In this document: one piece after another, positions 7,031 to 14,279 of the stretch
Position numbering within the stretch: position 1 is the stretch's first letter
Layout of the letters: each line of letters opens with the position of its first letter
NCBI GenBank assembly: GCA_003612285.1
Contig: RAYE01000057.1
Location: 1-36,224 of the forward strand
DNA length: 36,224 bases
From: a bacterium D16-51
Lineage (GTDB): Bacteria > Bacillota > Clostridia > Lachnospirales > Lachnospiraceae
Direction: 5' to 3'
Translations under genes and position numbers: made by a program
Notes under the pieces: model-generated
What the model was told of the DNA's origin: nothing
What the model saw: only the letters and a program-made list of their open reading frames with translations
Database searches by the model: none

Positions 7031-7900
7031 TTAAATTATTTTTTTCATTTTTCGGTATTCCCGGGGGGAAAATTTATATAATTTATGGAATTGGCGTGAA
7101 AAATAGTTACTGTCATTAAAACCGCATTGAAGTGCAATTTCGGAAACAGAGTCGGAACTGTTTTCCAGCAAATGGCATGCATACTGCATCCGCAAAGAGA
7201 GGAGATAACTTCCAGGTGTAATATGATAAGTGGCAGTAAAAAGCCTGGTAAAATGGCGTGTGGAGAGATTGGAAATCTCAGCCAGCCTGTTGACTGGGAT
7301 TGCTTCCGTAAAATGGTTTTCCATGTAGGAAACAGATTTGGCAATATTCATAATATTTTTCATATTTTCCTTTTCTGGCAGATGGTAAAAACGTGATAAA
7401 AGCGTGACAAGTACCATAAAATATGAGGAAACCAGAGTTGTCCGGCCAGTCCTGCCTGCCTGGTATTCTTCCAGCATGGTATCTGTCAGGCTGCGGACTT
7501 GCTCAAACTGCTGCAGGTTCAGGGTGAGGTGGCTCTGGAACTCATGGTTTTTGGCAAGATACGGTTCGATGACAAAAAGTGCGTGGAAACCGGAAAGCTT
7601 TCGGGTATCAAAGTCAGAATCCAGTAATATTTTTTCCGGAAACATAATATTACAAAGCTGAAGTTCATTTGTTTCCGTATAACCGTGCACAACATCATGC
7701 CCCAATACAAAAACGTCTCCCTTTTTAATGAACCAGGAGTCTTGGTTTACATGGTGCAGCGCAGTCCCATTCATAATAATGACCAGTTCAGAAAAATCTG
7801 CATGGTAGTGCATAAATACATTTTCATCATGGTAGCCATATTGAATAAAAAAAGGAAAGGAATCATCCCTTGTAAAATAGTTTAAGTACATTGGTTCCAT
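7031..7900 (-). CDS. AraC-family transcriptional regulator
   Basis: 289 aa. The N-terminal ~150 residues form a cupin-like sensor domain (YHADFSELVIIMNGTALHHV, WFIKKGDVFVLG). The C-terminal ~100 residues carry the two helix-turn-helix units of the AraC family, including AIPVNRLAEISNLSTRHFTR and SVSEIALQCGFNDSNYFSRQF, then HKLYKFSPREYRK. It probably binds DNA and responds to a small sugar or metabolite, but the ligand cannot be read. GGAGGG at 7907-7912 lies 6 bases before the start. It is transcribed divergently from the ABC importer, with overlapping promoters, and stands upstream of the symporter on the same strand. Either transporter could be its target. Confidence 0.9.
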   Translation of the reverse strand: MEPMYLNYFTRDDSFPFFIQYGYHDENVFMHYHADFSELVIIMNGTALHHVNQDSWFIKKGDVFVLGHDVVHGYTETNELQLCNIMFPEKILLDSDFDTRKLSGFHALFVIEPYLAKNHEFQSHLTLNLQQFEQVRSLTDTMLEEYQAGRTGRTTLVSSYFMVLVTLLSRFYHLPEKENMKNIMNIAKSVSYMENHFTEAIPVNRLAEISNLSTRHFTRLFTATYHITPGSYLLSLRMQYACHLLENSSDSVSEIALQCGFNDSNYFSRQFHKLYKFSPREYRKMKKII

Positions 7901-7977
7901 AGTTGTCCCTCCGGTATCTTTTGCTTAGGAACTAGATAAGTAATAACAAGCTATTTTTTAACAGTTCTTTATTATAC

Positions 7978-8006
7978 ATTATACAATACTTGACATTGTT
8001 TCTCAA
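7978..8006 (-). promoter_or_regulatory. Promoter of the AraC-type regulator
   Basis: On the minus strand, TTGAGA (8006-8001), a 17-base spacer and TATAAT (7983-7978). Its spacer contains the -35 element of the opposite promoter at 7990-7995. Confidence 0.65.
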
Positions 8007-8018
8007 TCGTGCTTTACT
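7990..8018 (+). promoter_or_regulatory. Promoter of the ABC importer operon
   Basis: TTGACA (7990-7995), a 17-base spacer and TTTACT (8013-8018). It predicts a 5' leader of about 115 bases before ATG 8139. Confidence 0.7.
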
Positions 8019-8044
8019 TAAAAACGTGTTTGAATTATATCCTG

Positions 8045-8132
8045 GTTACTGGGCATAAAGTGAACAGTAACATATCCTGTACCGGTGCGCTGCCGGGTAA
8101 AGGATATGGAAAAAAGCAGCGCAGGAATGAGG
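8045..8132 (+). promoter_or_regulatory. Structured leader with pseudoknot potential (candidate riboswitch)
   Basis: Hairpin 1: GTTACTG (8045-8051) with CAGTAAC (8065-8071). Hairpin 2: ATATCC (8072-8077) with GGATAT (8102-8107) and TACCGG (8080-8085) with CCGGGTA (8093-8099), with one bulge. The 7-base loop TGCGCTG (8086-8092) is fully complementary to CAGCGCA (8117-8123), directly before the ribosome-binding GGAATGAGG (8124-8132). A copy of ATATCCTG also precedes hairpin 1 (8037-8044) and could compete for GGATAT. This does not match any riboswitch consensus I remember. Confidence 0.5.
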
Positions 8133-8138
8133 TATTTT

Positions 8139-9194
8139 ATGAAAAAAAAGAGAAGTTTATTAATGGCAGTAATGGTGCTGGCAGCGGCATGCCTGTTTGG
8201 CTGTGGGAAAGCAGATTCTTCAGGTTCTGATGGCTCTTCCGGGGATTCTTCAAAAGAAGGGAAGACATATAAGGTCGGGATTGTCCAGTATGTGGACGAC
8301 GCTTCTTTAAACCAGATCCAGCAGGCAATCCAGAAAGAGCTTGATACGCAGGGAAAAGAGCTTGGTGTTACATTTGATTATAAAGATTATACATTTAATG
8401 GCCAGGCAGATCAGACAACACTAAACCAAATTATGGCGGATTTAGTGTCAGATGAAGTAGATATCATTATTCCGATTGCAACGCCAACGGCAGTTGTGGC
8501 ACAGTCGGCAACCGAGGATAACCAGATTCCAGTTGTGTTTTCGGCGGTTTCTGACCCGGTTTCAGCAGGTTTGGCAGAAAGCATGGATAAACCAGGCTCT
8601 AATGTTACAGGAGTCAGTGATGCCTTAAATACAGAGGCAATTATGGAGCTGATCCTGGCAGGCAATAAGGACACAAAGAAGCTGGGGCTGCTCTATGATA
8701 AGAGTCAGGATTCTTCAAAAAATCCAATTGAGCAGGCAAAGGCATTTTGCAAAGAGAAGCAGATTGAAATCGTAGAAAAGACTGGCACGACAAATGATGA
8801 AATCAGCCTTGCGGCAGACGCCCTTGTTGCAGCAGGTGTGGACGCAGTTTTTACGCCGACTGACAATACAGTAATGATTGCAGAGTTAGCGATTTATGAA
8901 AAATTTGCCAATGCAAAGATACCACATTATTGCGGCGCAGATTCTTTTGCATTAAATGGGGCGTTCTGCGGGTATGGTGTAAATTATGAAGAGCTTGGCA
9001 CAGAGACGGCTAAGATTGCAGCAGACATACTTGTAAATGGGAAAAAGCCTGCTGAAACTGCAATTAAGACACTGGATAATGGGATTGCTATGGTAAATAC
9101 TGAGACAGCTTCTGCAATTGGGCTTGATTACAGTTCTTTCAAAGACCTCTGTGAGGAAGTAAAAGAAACAAAGACAGCAGAAGAGTTTGAATAA
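8139..9194 (+). CDS. ABC transporter substrate-binding lipoprotein (TrpX/ABC_sub_bind family)
   Basis: 351 aa. It starts with a basic signal peptide (MKKKRSLLMAVMVLAAACLF) and a lipobox ending in Cys at residue 23 (LFGC), so it is probably anchored outside the membrane. A Ser/Gly/Asp-rich linker follows. The mature part is the two-lobed binding protein of Pfam ABC_sub_bind, with VGIVQYVDDASLNQIQQAIQ, PIATPTAVVAQSATEDNQIP and VFSAVSDPVSAGL typical of it. Some members bind tryptophan or tyrosine, but the substrate here is unknown. ATG 8139 is chosen because GAGG (8129-8132) precedes it and the signal peptide starts there; upstream in-frame ATGs would bury the signal. First gene of a three-gene operon. 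Confidence 0.9.
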   Translation: MKKKRSLLMAVMVLAAACLFGCGKADSSGSDGSSGDSSKEGKTYKVGIVQYVDDASLNQIQQAIQKELDTQGKELGVTFDYKDYTFNGQADQTTLNQIMADLVSDEVDIIIPIATPTAVVAQSATEDNQIPVVFSAVSDPVSAGLAESMDKPGSNVTGVSDALNTEAIMELILAGNKDTKKLGLLYDKSQDSSKNPIEQAKAFCKEKQIEIVEKTGTTNDEISLAADALVAAGVDAVFTPTDNTVMIAELAIYEKFANAKIPHYCGADSFALNGAFCGYGVNYEELGTETAKIAADILVNGKKPAETAIKTLDNGIAMVNTETASAIGLDYSSFKDLCEEVKETKTAEEFE

Positions 9195-9252
9195 AGCTTT
9201 AAAGAAATAAATTATTGATTTCTTTAAGCGATAAAACCTTGGAGGAAGAAGG

Positions 9253-10221
9253 ATGTCTTCAATTTTTACCATATCTATTTTGCAGAGTGCGATTGAATTA
9301 GGGTTTATCTATTCCCTGGTTGTGCTTGCATTGTTTATATCATTTTCTATTTTAAATATTGCAGATTTATCAACGGATGGCTGTTTTACGTTAGGGTGTG
9401 CTGTGGCTGCATCCTTAACGCTTGCCGGGCATCCGGTCCTGGCGTTATTTGGCGCGTTAGGGGCTGGTGTGCTTTCCGGCTTTGTAACTTCATTTTTACA
9501 GACGCGCCTTGGGGTAGAATCTATTCTGGCAGGGATTATTGTCAATACAGGGCTTTACACTGTAAATATTGCTGTTATGGGGTTTTCTTCTAATCTCAAT
9601 CTGTTTAAATGTGACAGCATTTTTACGATGGCAAGGGATTTTATCCAAAAAAACATGGGAGAAGGGGTGTTTGACGCCCTGGTAACAGGTGGGTGGTACC
9701 GTTTAATCCTGGTGGCGTTCGTTGTGATTGTGATTGGTATCCTTTTAAGCCTTTTTCTGGGAACAAGGCTGGGGCTTTCGATCCGTGCGACAGGGGACAA
9801 TGCCGCTATGGTAAAGGCTTCCAGCATTAACCCAAAACACACTATTACAGTAGGGCTTTGTGTTTCCGGCGCAATGACAGCATTATCCGGCGGCATTTTA
9901 GCACAGTACCAAAAGTCGTGCGACATTAATCTTGGAACGGGCATGGTGACAATTGCCCTTGCCAGCCTGATTATAGGGGAAACTCTGATTGGTAAGGGAA
10001 CAATGCTTCGGCGGATTCTTGGCGTGATTTTCGGAAGCTGCCTGTACCGGTTTATTGTGGCTGTGGCAATCCGCATCAATGTCCCGGCAGAATGTTTAAA
10101 GCTGGTATCTGCACTGATTGTAGCTGTAGCAATAGCATTCCCATATTTGAAGAAGAATGCTGTCTTTACAAAACAGAAATACATACAGATGGCAAAAAGG
10201 AGAAAGGGGGATGCATCCTGA
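9253..10221 (+). CDS. ABC transporter permease (branched-chain type, TrpY-like)
   Basis: 322 aa and about eight to nine hydrophobic segments of the LivH/BPD_transp_2 type. N-terminal SLVVLALFISFSILNIADLS and RLGLSIRATGDNAAMVKASS are characteristic; the second is the loop that contacts the ATPase. It forms the membrane channel for the solute bound by the 8139 protein. GGAGG (9241-9245) precedes ATG 9253. The 58-base gap to the upstream gene has no terminator, and the stop TGA (10219-10221) shares one base with the ATPase ATG, so translation is probably coupled. Confidence 0.92.
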   Translation: MSSIFTISILQSAIELGFIYSLVVLALFISFSILNIADLSTDGCFTLGCAVAASLTLAGHPVLALFGALGAGVLSGFVTSFLQTRLGVESILAGIIVNTGLYTVNIAVMGFSSNLNLFKCDSIFTMARDFIQKNMGEGVFDALVTGGWYRLILVAFVVIVIGILLSLFLGTRLGLSIRATGDNAAMVKASSINPKHTITVGLCVSGAMTALSGGILAQYQKSCDINLGTGMVTIALASLIIGETLIGKGTMLRRILGVIFGSCLYRFIVAVAIRINVPAECLKLVSALIVAVAIAFPYLKKNAVFTKQKYIQMAKRRKGDAS

Positions 10222-11021
10222 TGTTAGAACTTAAAGATATCAGTAAAACCTTTCATCCGGGGACTATGAATGAGAAAAAGGCATTGATTCATTTAAATGT
10301 ATCTTTGGCGGACGGTGATTTTGCCACAATTGTAGGAAGTAACGGCGCAGGCAAGTCGACCATGTTTAATGCAATTACCGGTGCATTTTATGTAGATGAG
10401 GGTGAAATCCTTCTGGATGGCGAGGACATTACGTTTAAGCAGGAGCATAAAAGAAGCCTGGATATCGGCCATTTGTTCCAGGATCCACAGCTTGGGACAG
10501 CGCCGCATATGACGATTGAGGAAAACATGTCGCTTGCGTATCTCCGTGCCTCAAATAAATCACATGGATTTTTTGGCAGAAGCCGGAAGAAAGAAAAGGC
10601 TATGTTTCAGGAACAGCTATCTTTGCTGGACATGGGGCTGGAAGACAGGATGAAACAGCCTGTAGGGCTGCTTTCAGGAGGCCAGAGACAGGCGCTGACG
10701 CTATTGATGGCTACTATGGTAACACCGAAGCTTCTTTTGCTGGATGAGCATACTGCCGCATTGGATCCTGCAACTGCTGAAAAGGTGCTGGAGCTGACAA
10801 AGGATATTGTAAAAAAACGTAAAATTACCTGCCTGATGGTAACGCACAATATGAACCAGGCATTGGAGCTTGGAAACCGTACTCTTATGATGGATTCCGG
10901 GCATGTAGTATTTGATGTTTCCGGCAAAGAACGTTCTGCACTGACGGTGGAAGATTTGCTGGGGAAATTTAAGGAAAACGCCGGGAAACAGCTTGATACA
11001 GACAGGATTTTATTATCATAG
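10221..11021 (+). CDS. ABC transporter ATP-binding protein (TrpZ-like)
   Basis: 266 aa, energising subunit of the importer. Walker A GSNGAGKST is at residues 39-47, the Q-loop is in HLFQDPQLG, the signature is LLSGGQRQAL, Walker B is LLLLDEHTAALDP and the H-loop MVTHN; all key residues are intact. The start ATG 10221 overlaps the permease stop by one base, with AAGGGGG (10204-10210) ahead. It ends the operon, with a good terminator at 11054. The genes are in the order binding protein, permease, ATPase, which is usual for this subfamily. Confidence 0.94.
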   Translation: MLELKDISKTFHPGTMNEKKALIHLNVSLADGDFATIVGSNGAGKSTMFNAITGAFYVDEGEILLDGEDITFKQEHKRSLDIGHLFQDPQLGTAPHMTIEENMSLAYLRASNKSHGFFGRSRKKEKAMFQEQLSLLDMGLEDRMKQPVGLLSGGQRQALTLLMATMVTPKLLLLDEHTAALDPATAEKVLELTKDIVKKRKITCLMVTHNMNQALELGNRTLMMDSGHVVFDVSGKERSALTVEDLLGKFKENAGKQLDTDRILLS

Positions 11022-11053
11022 GCAATTTATACTGCCGACAGGAATACAAAATT

Positions 11054-11092
11054 GGTGTAAAGTTTATGGATTATTAGACTTTACACCTTTTT
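11054..11092 (+). terminator. Intrinsic terminator of the ABC operon
   Basis: GGTGTAAAGT (11054-11063) pairs with ACTTTACACC (11078-11087), followed by TTTTT. Confidence 0.85.
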
Positions 11093-11116
11093 AGTATGCT
11101 GAAAAATAATTAGGTA

Positions 11117-11147
11117 TTGACAACCAACAAAAATTAGTATACACTAA
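11117..11147 (+). promoter_or_regulatory. feoA promoter with overlapping palindromic operator
   Basis: TTGACA (11117-11122) with TACACT (11140-11145) at 17 bases. The palindrome TTAGT-ATAC-ACTAA (11134-11147) covers the -10 region. The same half-sites with another centre occur before feoB at 11706-11719. The TTAG...CTAA pattern resembles boxes of DtxR-type metal regulators rather than a classical Fur box; the regulator itself is not in this window. Confidence 0.6.
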
Positions 11148-11213
11148 CAGTGATAAGTTGATAATGAATCATGGTAGTTCTGTATATCTTATTTTAAGGA
11201 AGGGGATGATGGC

Positions 11214-11423
11214 ATGCCGTTATCTATGGTAAGTGCAGGGGAAGAAAATGTGATTAAGAAAGTTGGGGGAAAGGGGGATACGCGGCGTTTTTTAGAAAAC
11301 CTTGGGTTTGTAGAAGGCGGGACAGTAACGGTTATTTCGGAACTTAATGGAAATATGATTGTCAATATAAAAGATTCCAGGGTTGCAATTGGGAAAGATA
11401 TGGCAAACAGGATTATAATATAG
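11214..11423 (+). CDS. feoA: FeoA-domain protein 1
   Basis: 69 aa, SH3-like FeoA fold, a small cytoplasmic partner of the FeoB iron transporter. GKGDTRRFLENLGFVEGGTV and the closing GKDMANRIII are typical of FeoA. ATG 11214 has AAGGAAGGGG (about 11196-11205) upstream; ATGs at 11206 and 11209 are in another frame. It is the first gene of feoA-feoA-feoB, with 25 bases to the second feoA. Having two FeoA proteins is frequent in Clostridia. It is probably induced when iron is scarce through the palindrome overlapping its promoter. Confidence 0.92.
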   Translation: MPLSMVSAGEENVIKKVGGKGDTRRFLENLGFVEGGTVTVISELNGNMIVNIKDSRVAIGKDMANRIII

Positions 11424-11448
11424 CTTGGAAGAGAAAGGATAAGGAATT

Positions 11449-11676
11449 ATGGAAACATTAAAAGGGGTTGCCTGTGGGCAGACTGTAAAAGTGAAAAAGC
11501 TGACTGGTGACGGGCCGGTAAAAAGACGTATTATGGATATGGGGATTACAAAGGGAGTGGAGATTTTTGTACGCAAAGCAGCTCCGCTTGGCGACCCGGT
11601 TGAAGTCACAGTAAGGGGATATGAATTATCGCTGCGTAAAGCAGATGCTGCTATGATAGAGGTGGAGGTAATTTAG
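11449..11676 (+). CDS. feoA: FeoA-domain protein 2
   Basis: 75 aa, second SH3-like FeoA paralogue, clearly diverged from the first. VKRRIMDMGITKGVEIFVRKAAPLGDP is the conserved core and the C-terminus YELSLRKADAAMIEVE is typical. GAGAAAGGA precedes ATG 11449 at good spacing. It follows feoA1 by 25 bases, probably on the same mRNA, while the 144-base gap before feoB carries a second operator and perhaps a promoter. Confidence 0.93.
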   Translation: METLKGVACGQTVKVKKLTGDGPVKRRIMDMGITKGVEIFVRKAAPLGDPVEVTVRGYELSLRKADAAMIEVEVI

Positions 11677-11694
11677 AGAAGGAAGGTTTATTTT

Positions 11695-11722
11695 TTGCCC
11701 AATGGTTAGTTAACACTAATAC
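11695..11722 (+). promoter_or_regulatory. Second palindromic operator, upstream of feoB, with possible promoter
   Basis: TTAGT-TAAC-ACTAA (11706-11719) repeats the half-sites of the feoA operator. A weak promoter, TTGCCC (11695-11700) with TAATAC (11717-11722) at 16 bases, would be covered by it. Confidence 0.5.
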
Positions 11723-11820
11723 AAGAAAGCGGATATAAACAAAAAAGTATAGACAAGTCAATAGCTATAAAAGTTAGATTGCTTATAGAAAGAATCAAAA
11801 AGAAAGAGAGGAGCGAAAAA

Positions 11821-14013
11821 ATGTCAGTAAAAATTGCTTTAGCAGGAAACCCGAATTGTGGGAAAACCACATTATTTAATGCGCTGACAGGTTCTAACCA
11901 GTTTGTAGGCAACTGGCCGGGTGTGACGGTAGAGAAAAAGGAAGGGAGATTAAAAGGGCATAAGGATGTTGTTTTGATGGATTTACCAGGAATTTATTCT
12001 TTATCGCCGTATACGCTGGAAGAGGTTGTTGCAAGAAATTACCTGATTTCTGAGAGGCCGGATGTTATCTTGAACATAGTTGATGGAACAAATATTGAAA
12101 GGAATCTGTATCTTTCAACACAGTTAATGGAACTGGGAATCCCTGTTGTGATGGCGGTTAATATGATAGATATCCTGGAAAAGACAGAAAATAAGATAAA
12201 ACTTGATAAACTGGGTGAAATGCTTGGATGTGAGGTTGTCGGGATTTCTGCTTTAAAAGGAGATGGAATCCATGAAGCGGCTGATAAAGCTGTTTTACTG
12301 GCACAGCAAAACAGGGCGGAATCCCCTGTACATGGATTTACGCCAGAGGTAGAAGAAGTAATACAGAGAGTAGAAATGCGGCTTGGAAACAGTGTTGAGG
12401 AAAGCCAAAAGCGTTTTTTCGCAGTTAAGCTTTTGGAAAAGGATGAAAAAATCACCTCCCAGATGACAATGGTTCCAGATGTTACGCCGGATATAAAAGA
12501 GTTGGAAGAGAAGTTTGATGACGATACAGAAAGCATTATTACAAATGAAAGATATCGTTATATTTCTTCAGTGATTGACATATGTTGTACAAAAAGCAGG
12601 CAGAAAACGCTGAGCATATCTGATAAAATTGACAGGATTGTTACAAACCGCTTTTTGGCGCTCCCGATATTTGCGGCAGTGATGTTTTTGGTATATTATA
12701 TTTCTGTTACGACGGTAGGTACATGGGCAACGGATTGGGCAAATGACGGCGTATTTGGGGAAGGATGGAATCTTTTTGGAATTAAAGCGCTGCATATCCC
12801 AGGGATTCCGGAACTGGCAGAGAGCGGCTTGAATGCAATTGGCTGTGCAGATTGGCTTTCCGGCCTGATTCTAGATGGAATTATAGCAGGTGTTGGGGCA
12901 GTGCTTGGATTTGTGCCACAGATGTTAGTCCTCTTTATTTTTCTTGCTTTTCTGGAGTCCTGTGGATATATGGCCAGGATTGCATTTATTATGGACCGGA
13001 TTTTCCGTAAGTTTGGTTTGTCAGGAAAATCTTTTATCCCGATGCTGATTGGAAGCGGCTGCGGCGTCCCGGGGATTATGGCGTCCCGGACAATTGAAAA
13101 TGACAGAGACAGGAAGATGACGATTATGACGACAACTTTTGTCCCTTGTGGCGCAAAGCTTCCAATTATTGCGCTGGTTGCAGGAGCATTGTTCCATGGG
13201 GCATGGTGGGTTGCGCCAAGCGCATATTTTGTAGGGATTGCTGCCATTATCTGTTCTGGCATTATTTTGAAAAAAACAAAGCTGTTTGCAGGGGATCCTG
13301 CACCGTTTGTTATGGAGCTTCCAGCATACCATCTGCCAACAGTTTCTAATGTACTTAGGAGCATGTGGGAAAGAGGATGGTCATTTATTAAAAAAGCAGG
13401 GACAATTATCCTTCTGTCAACAATAGTATTATGGTTTTTAATGAGCTTTGGGTGGTCTGACGGTGCTTTTGGGATGCTTGGGGAAGAACAGCTTGAGGAA
13501 AGCATTCTGGCTTCGCTTGGCAGCATAGCTGCCCCGATTTTTGCTCCGCTTGGATGGGGTGACTGGAAAATGGCAGTTGCGGCAGTAAGCGGCTTAATTG
13601 CAAAGGAAAATGTGGTGGGTACGTTCGGCATTCTCTTTGGGTTTGCAGAAGTGGCAGAAGATGGGACAGAAATCTGGGGGCTGCTTGCAGGCAGCATGAC
13701 GGCAGCTGCCGCATATTCCTTCCTTGTATTTAACTTGCTGTGTGCCCCATGTTTTGCAGCAATGGGTGCGATAAAGCGTGAAATGAACAATAGAAAATGG
13801 TTTTTTATTGCAATTGGGTATCAGACAGGGCTTGCATATGTTGTATCCTTGTGTATCTATCAGCTTGGCACACTGTTTACAACAGGGGCTTTTGGAGTTG
13901 GTACGGTCGTAGCAGTCCTTCTTGTAGCAGGGTTTGTCTATCTGCTTTTCCGTCCATATAAAGATAACAGAGGCACAGAGTTCCGCTTAGGAAAGATTGC
14001 GGGCGCAAAATAA
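11821..14013 (+). CDS. feoB: Ferrous iron transporter FeoB
   Basis: 730 aa. The N-terminal GTPase has G1 GNPNCGKTT (9-17), G2 in GVTVEKK, G3 DLPG (54-57), G4 NMID (114-117) and G5 ISALKGDG. A linker helical domain follows, then a membrane part with two Gate domains; LESCGYMARIAFIMDR and IGSGCGVPGIMASRT with TTTFVPCGAKLPII contain the conserved cysteines. It imports Fe2+ through the inner membrane. ATG 11821 has GAGAGGAG upstream and begins exactly at the GTPase; the in-frame ATG at 11779 would add 14 basic residues without a binding site. It lies behind two feoA genes and before a FeoB-associated Cys-rich peptide. No feoC is present. Confidence 0.97.
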   Translation: MSVKIALAGNPNCGKTTLFNALTGSNQFVGNWPGVTVEKKEGRLKGHKDVVLMDLPGIYSLSPYTLEEVVARNYLISERPDVILNIVDGTNIERNLYLSTQLMELGIPVVMAVNMIDILEKTENKIKLDKLGEMLGCEVVGISALKGDGIHEAADKAVLLAQQNRAESPVHGFTPEVEEVIQRVEMRLGNSVEESQKRFFAVKLLEKDEKITSQMTMVPDVTPDIKELEEKFDDDTESIITNERYRYISSVIDICCTKSRQKTLSISDKIDRIVTNRFLALPIFAAVMFLVYYISVTTVGTWATDWANDGVFGEGWNLFGIKALHIPGIPELAESGLNAIGCADWLSGLILDGIIAGVGAVLGFVPQMLVLFIFLAFLESCGYMARIAFIMDRIFRKFGLSGKSFIPMLIGSGCGVPGIMASRTIENDRDRKMTIMTTTFVPCGAKLPIIALVAGALFHGAWWVAPSAYFVGIAAIICSGIILKKTKLFAGDPAPFVMELPAYHLPTVSNVLRSMWERGWSFIKKAGTIILLSTIVLWFLMSFGWSDGAFGMLGEEQLEESILASLGSIAAPIFAPLGWGDWKMAVAAVSGLIAKENVVGTFGILFGFAEVAEDGTEIWGLLAGSMTAAAAYSFLVFNLLCAPCFAAMGAIKREMNNRKWFFIAIGYQTGLAYVVSLCIYQLGTLFTTGAFGVGTVVAVLLVAGFVYLLFRPYKDNRGTEFRLGKIAGAK

Positions 14014-14023
14014 TTTTATATGT

Positions 14024-14129
14024 AAAGGATGAAAGAAAATAAAGAAGAAAGGATAATATGCAAACACAGGTTCTTTCATCCTTTTGTGTTTGCGCCTCGA
14101 ATGAAAATGCTTACATTTTCATTCGAGGC
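14024..14129 (+). promoter_or_regulatory. Highly structured intercistronic region after feoB
   Basis: Three helices lie back to back. A: AAAGGATGAAAGAA (14024-14037) with TTCTTTCATCCTTT (14071-14084). B: GCAAACACA (14060-14068, inside loop A) with TGTGTTTGC (14085-14093). C: GCCTCGAATGAAAATG (14094-14109) with CATTTTCATTCGAGGC (14114-14129), loop CTTA. A and B interleave, so they form a pseudoknot or compete. It ends 12 bases before the next start codon. Confidence 0.65.
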
Positions 14130-14141
14130 TTGGTGCAAATT

Positions 14142-14279
14142 ATGGGAACAATTATTGTTGGTGGGATTCTTCTTGCATTGATTGCATTAGCTTTTGCAAG
14201 TATGGCCCACGATAAAAAGAACGGGAAATCTATTCAATGTGGAGGAGACTGCAAACATTGCAGTGGCCGCTGCCATTAA
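14142..14279 (+). CDS. FeoB-associated Cys-rich membrane protein
   Basis: 45 aa: one N-terminal membrane helix ([20 protein letters not shown]) and a short cytoplasmic tail ending in [13 protein letters not shown], which could bind metal. This matches the FeoB_associated family found after feoB in Firmicutes; its role in iron handling is not established. ATG 14142 is used because the family begins there; an ATG at 14058 would encode a Cys-rich extension made of the hairpin region. The only ribosome-binding signal near it is GGTG 6 bases upstream, inside GAGGCTTGGTGCAAATT. Its TAA overlaps the stop codon of the converging chemoreceptor gene. Confidence 0.85.
   Translation: MGTIIVGGILLALIALAFASMAHDKKNGKSIQCGGDCKHCSGRCH

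Noticed and set aside
8025-8138. T-box, purine, SAM or preQ1-I riboswitch before the ABC importer
   Set aside because: None of the conserved cores of these classes that I remember is seen, and there is no terminator in the leader. The leader is kept only as an unclassified structure.
9555-10184. 209-codon minus-strand frame
   Set aside because: Shadow of the ABC permease; no motif or start signal.
12696-13790. 364-codon open frame on the minus strand
   Set aside because: Lies entirely opposite the well-supported feoB membrane domain, has Ser/Pro/Ile-rich composition without domains, and no ribosome-binding site.
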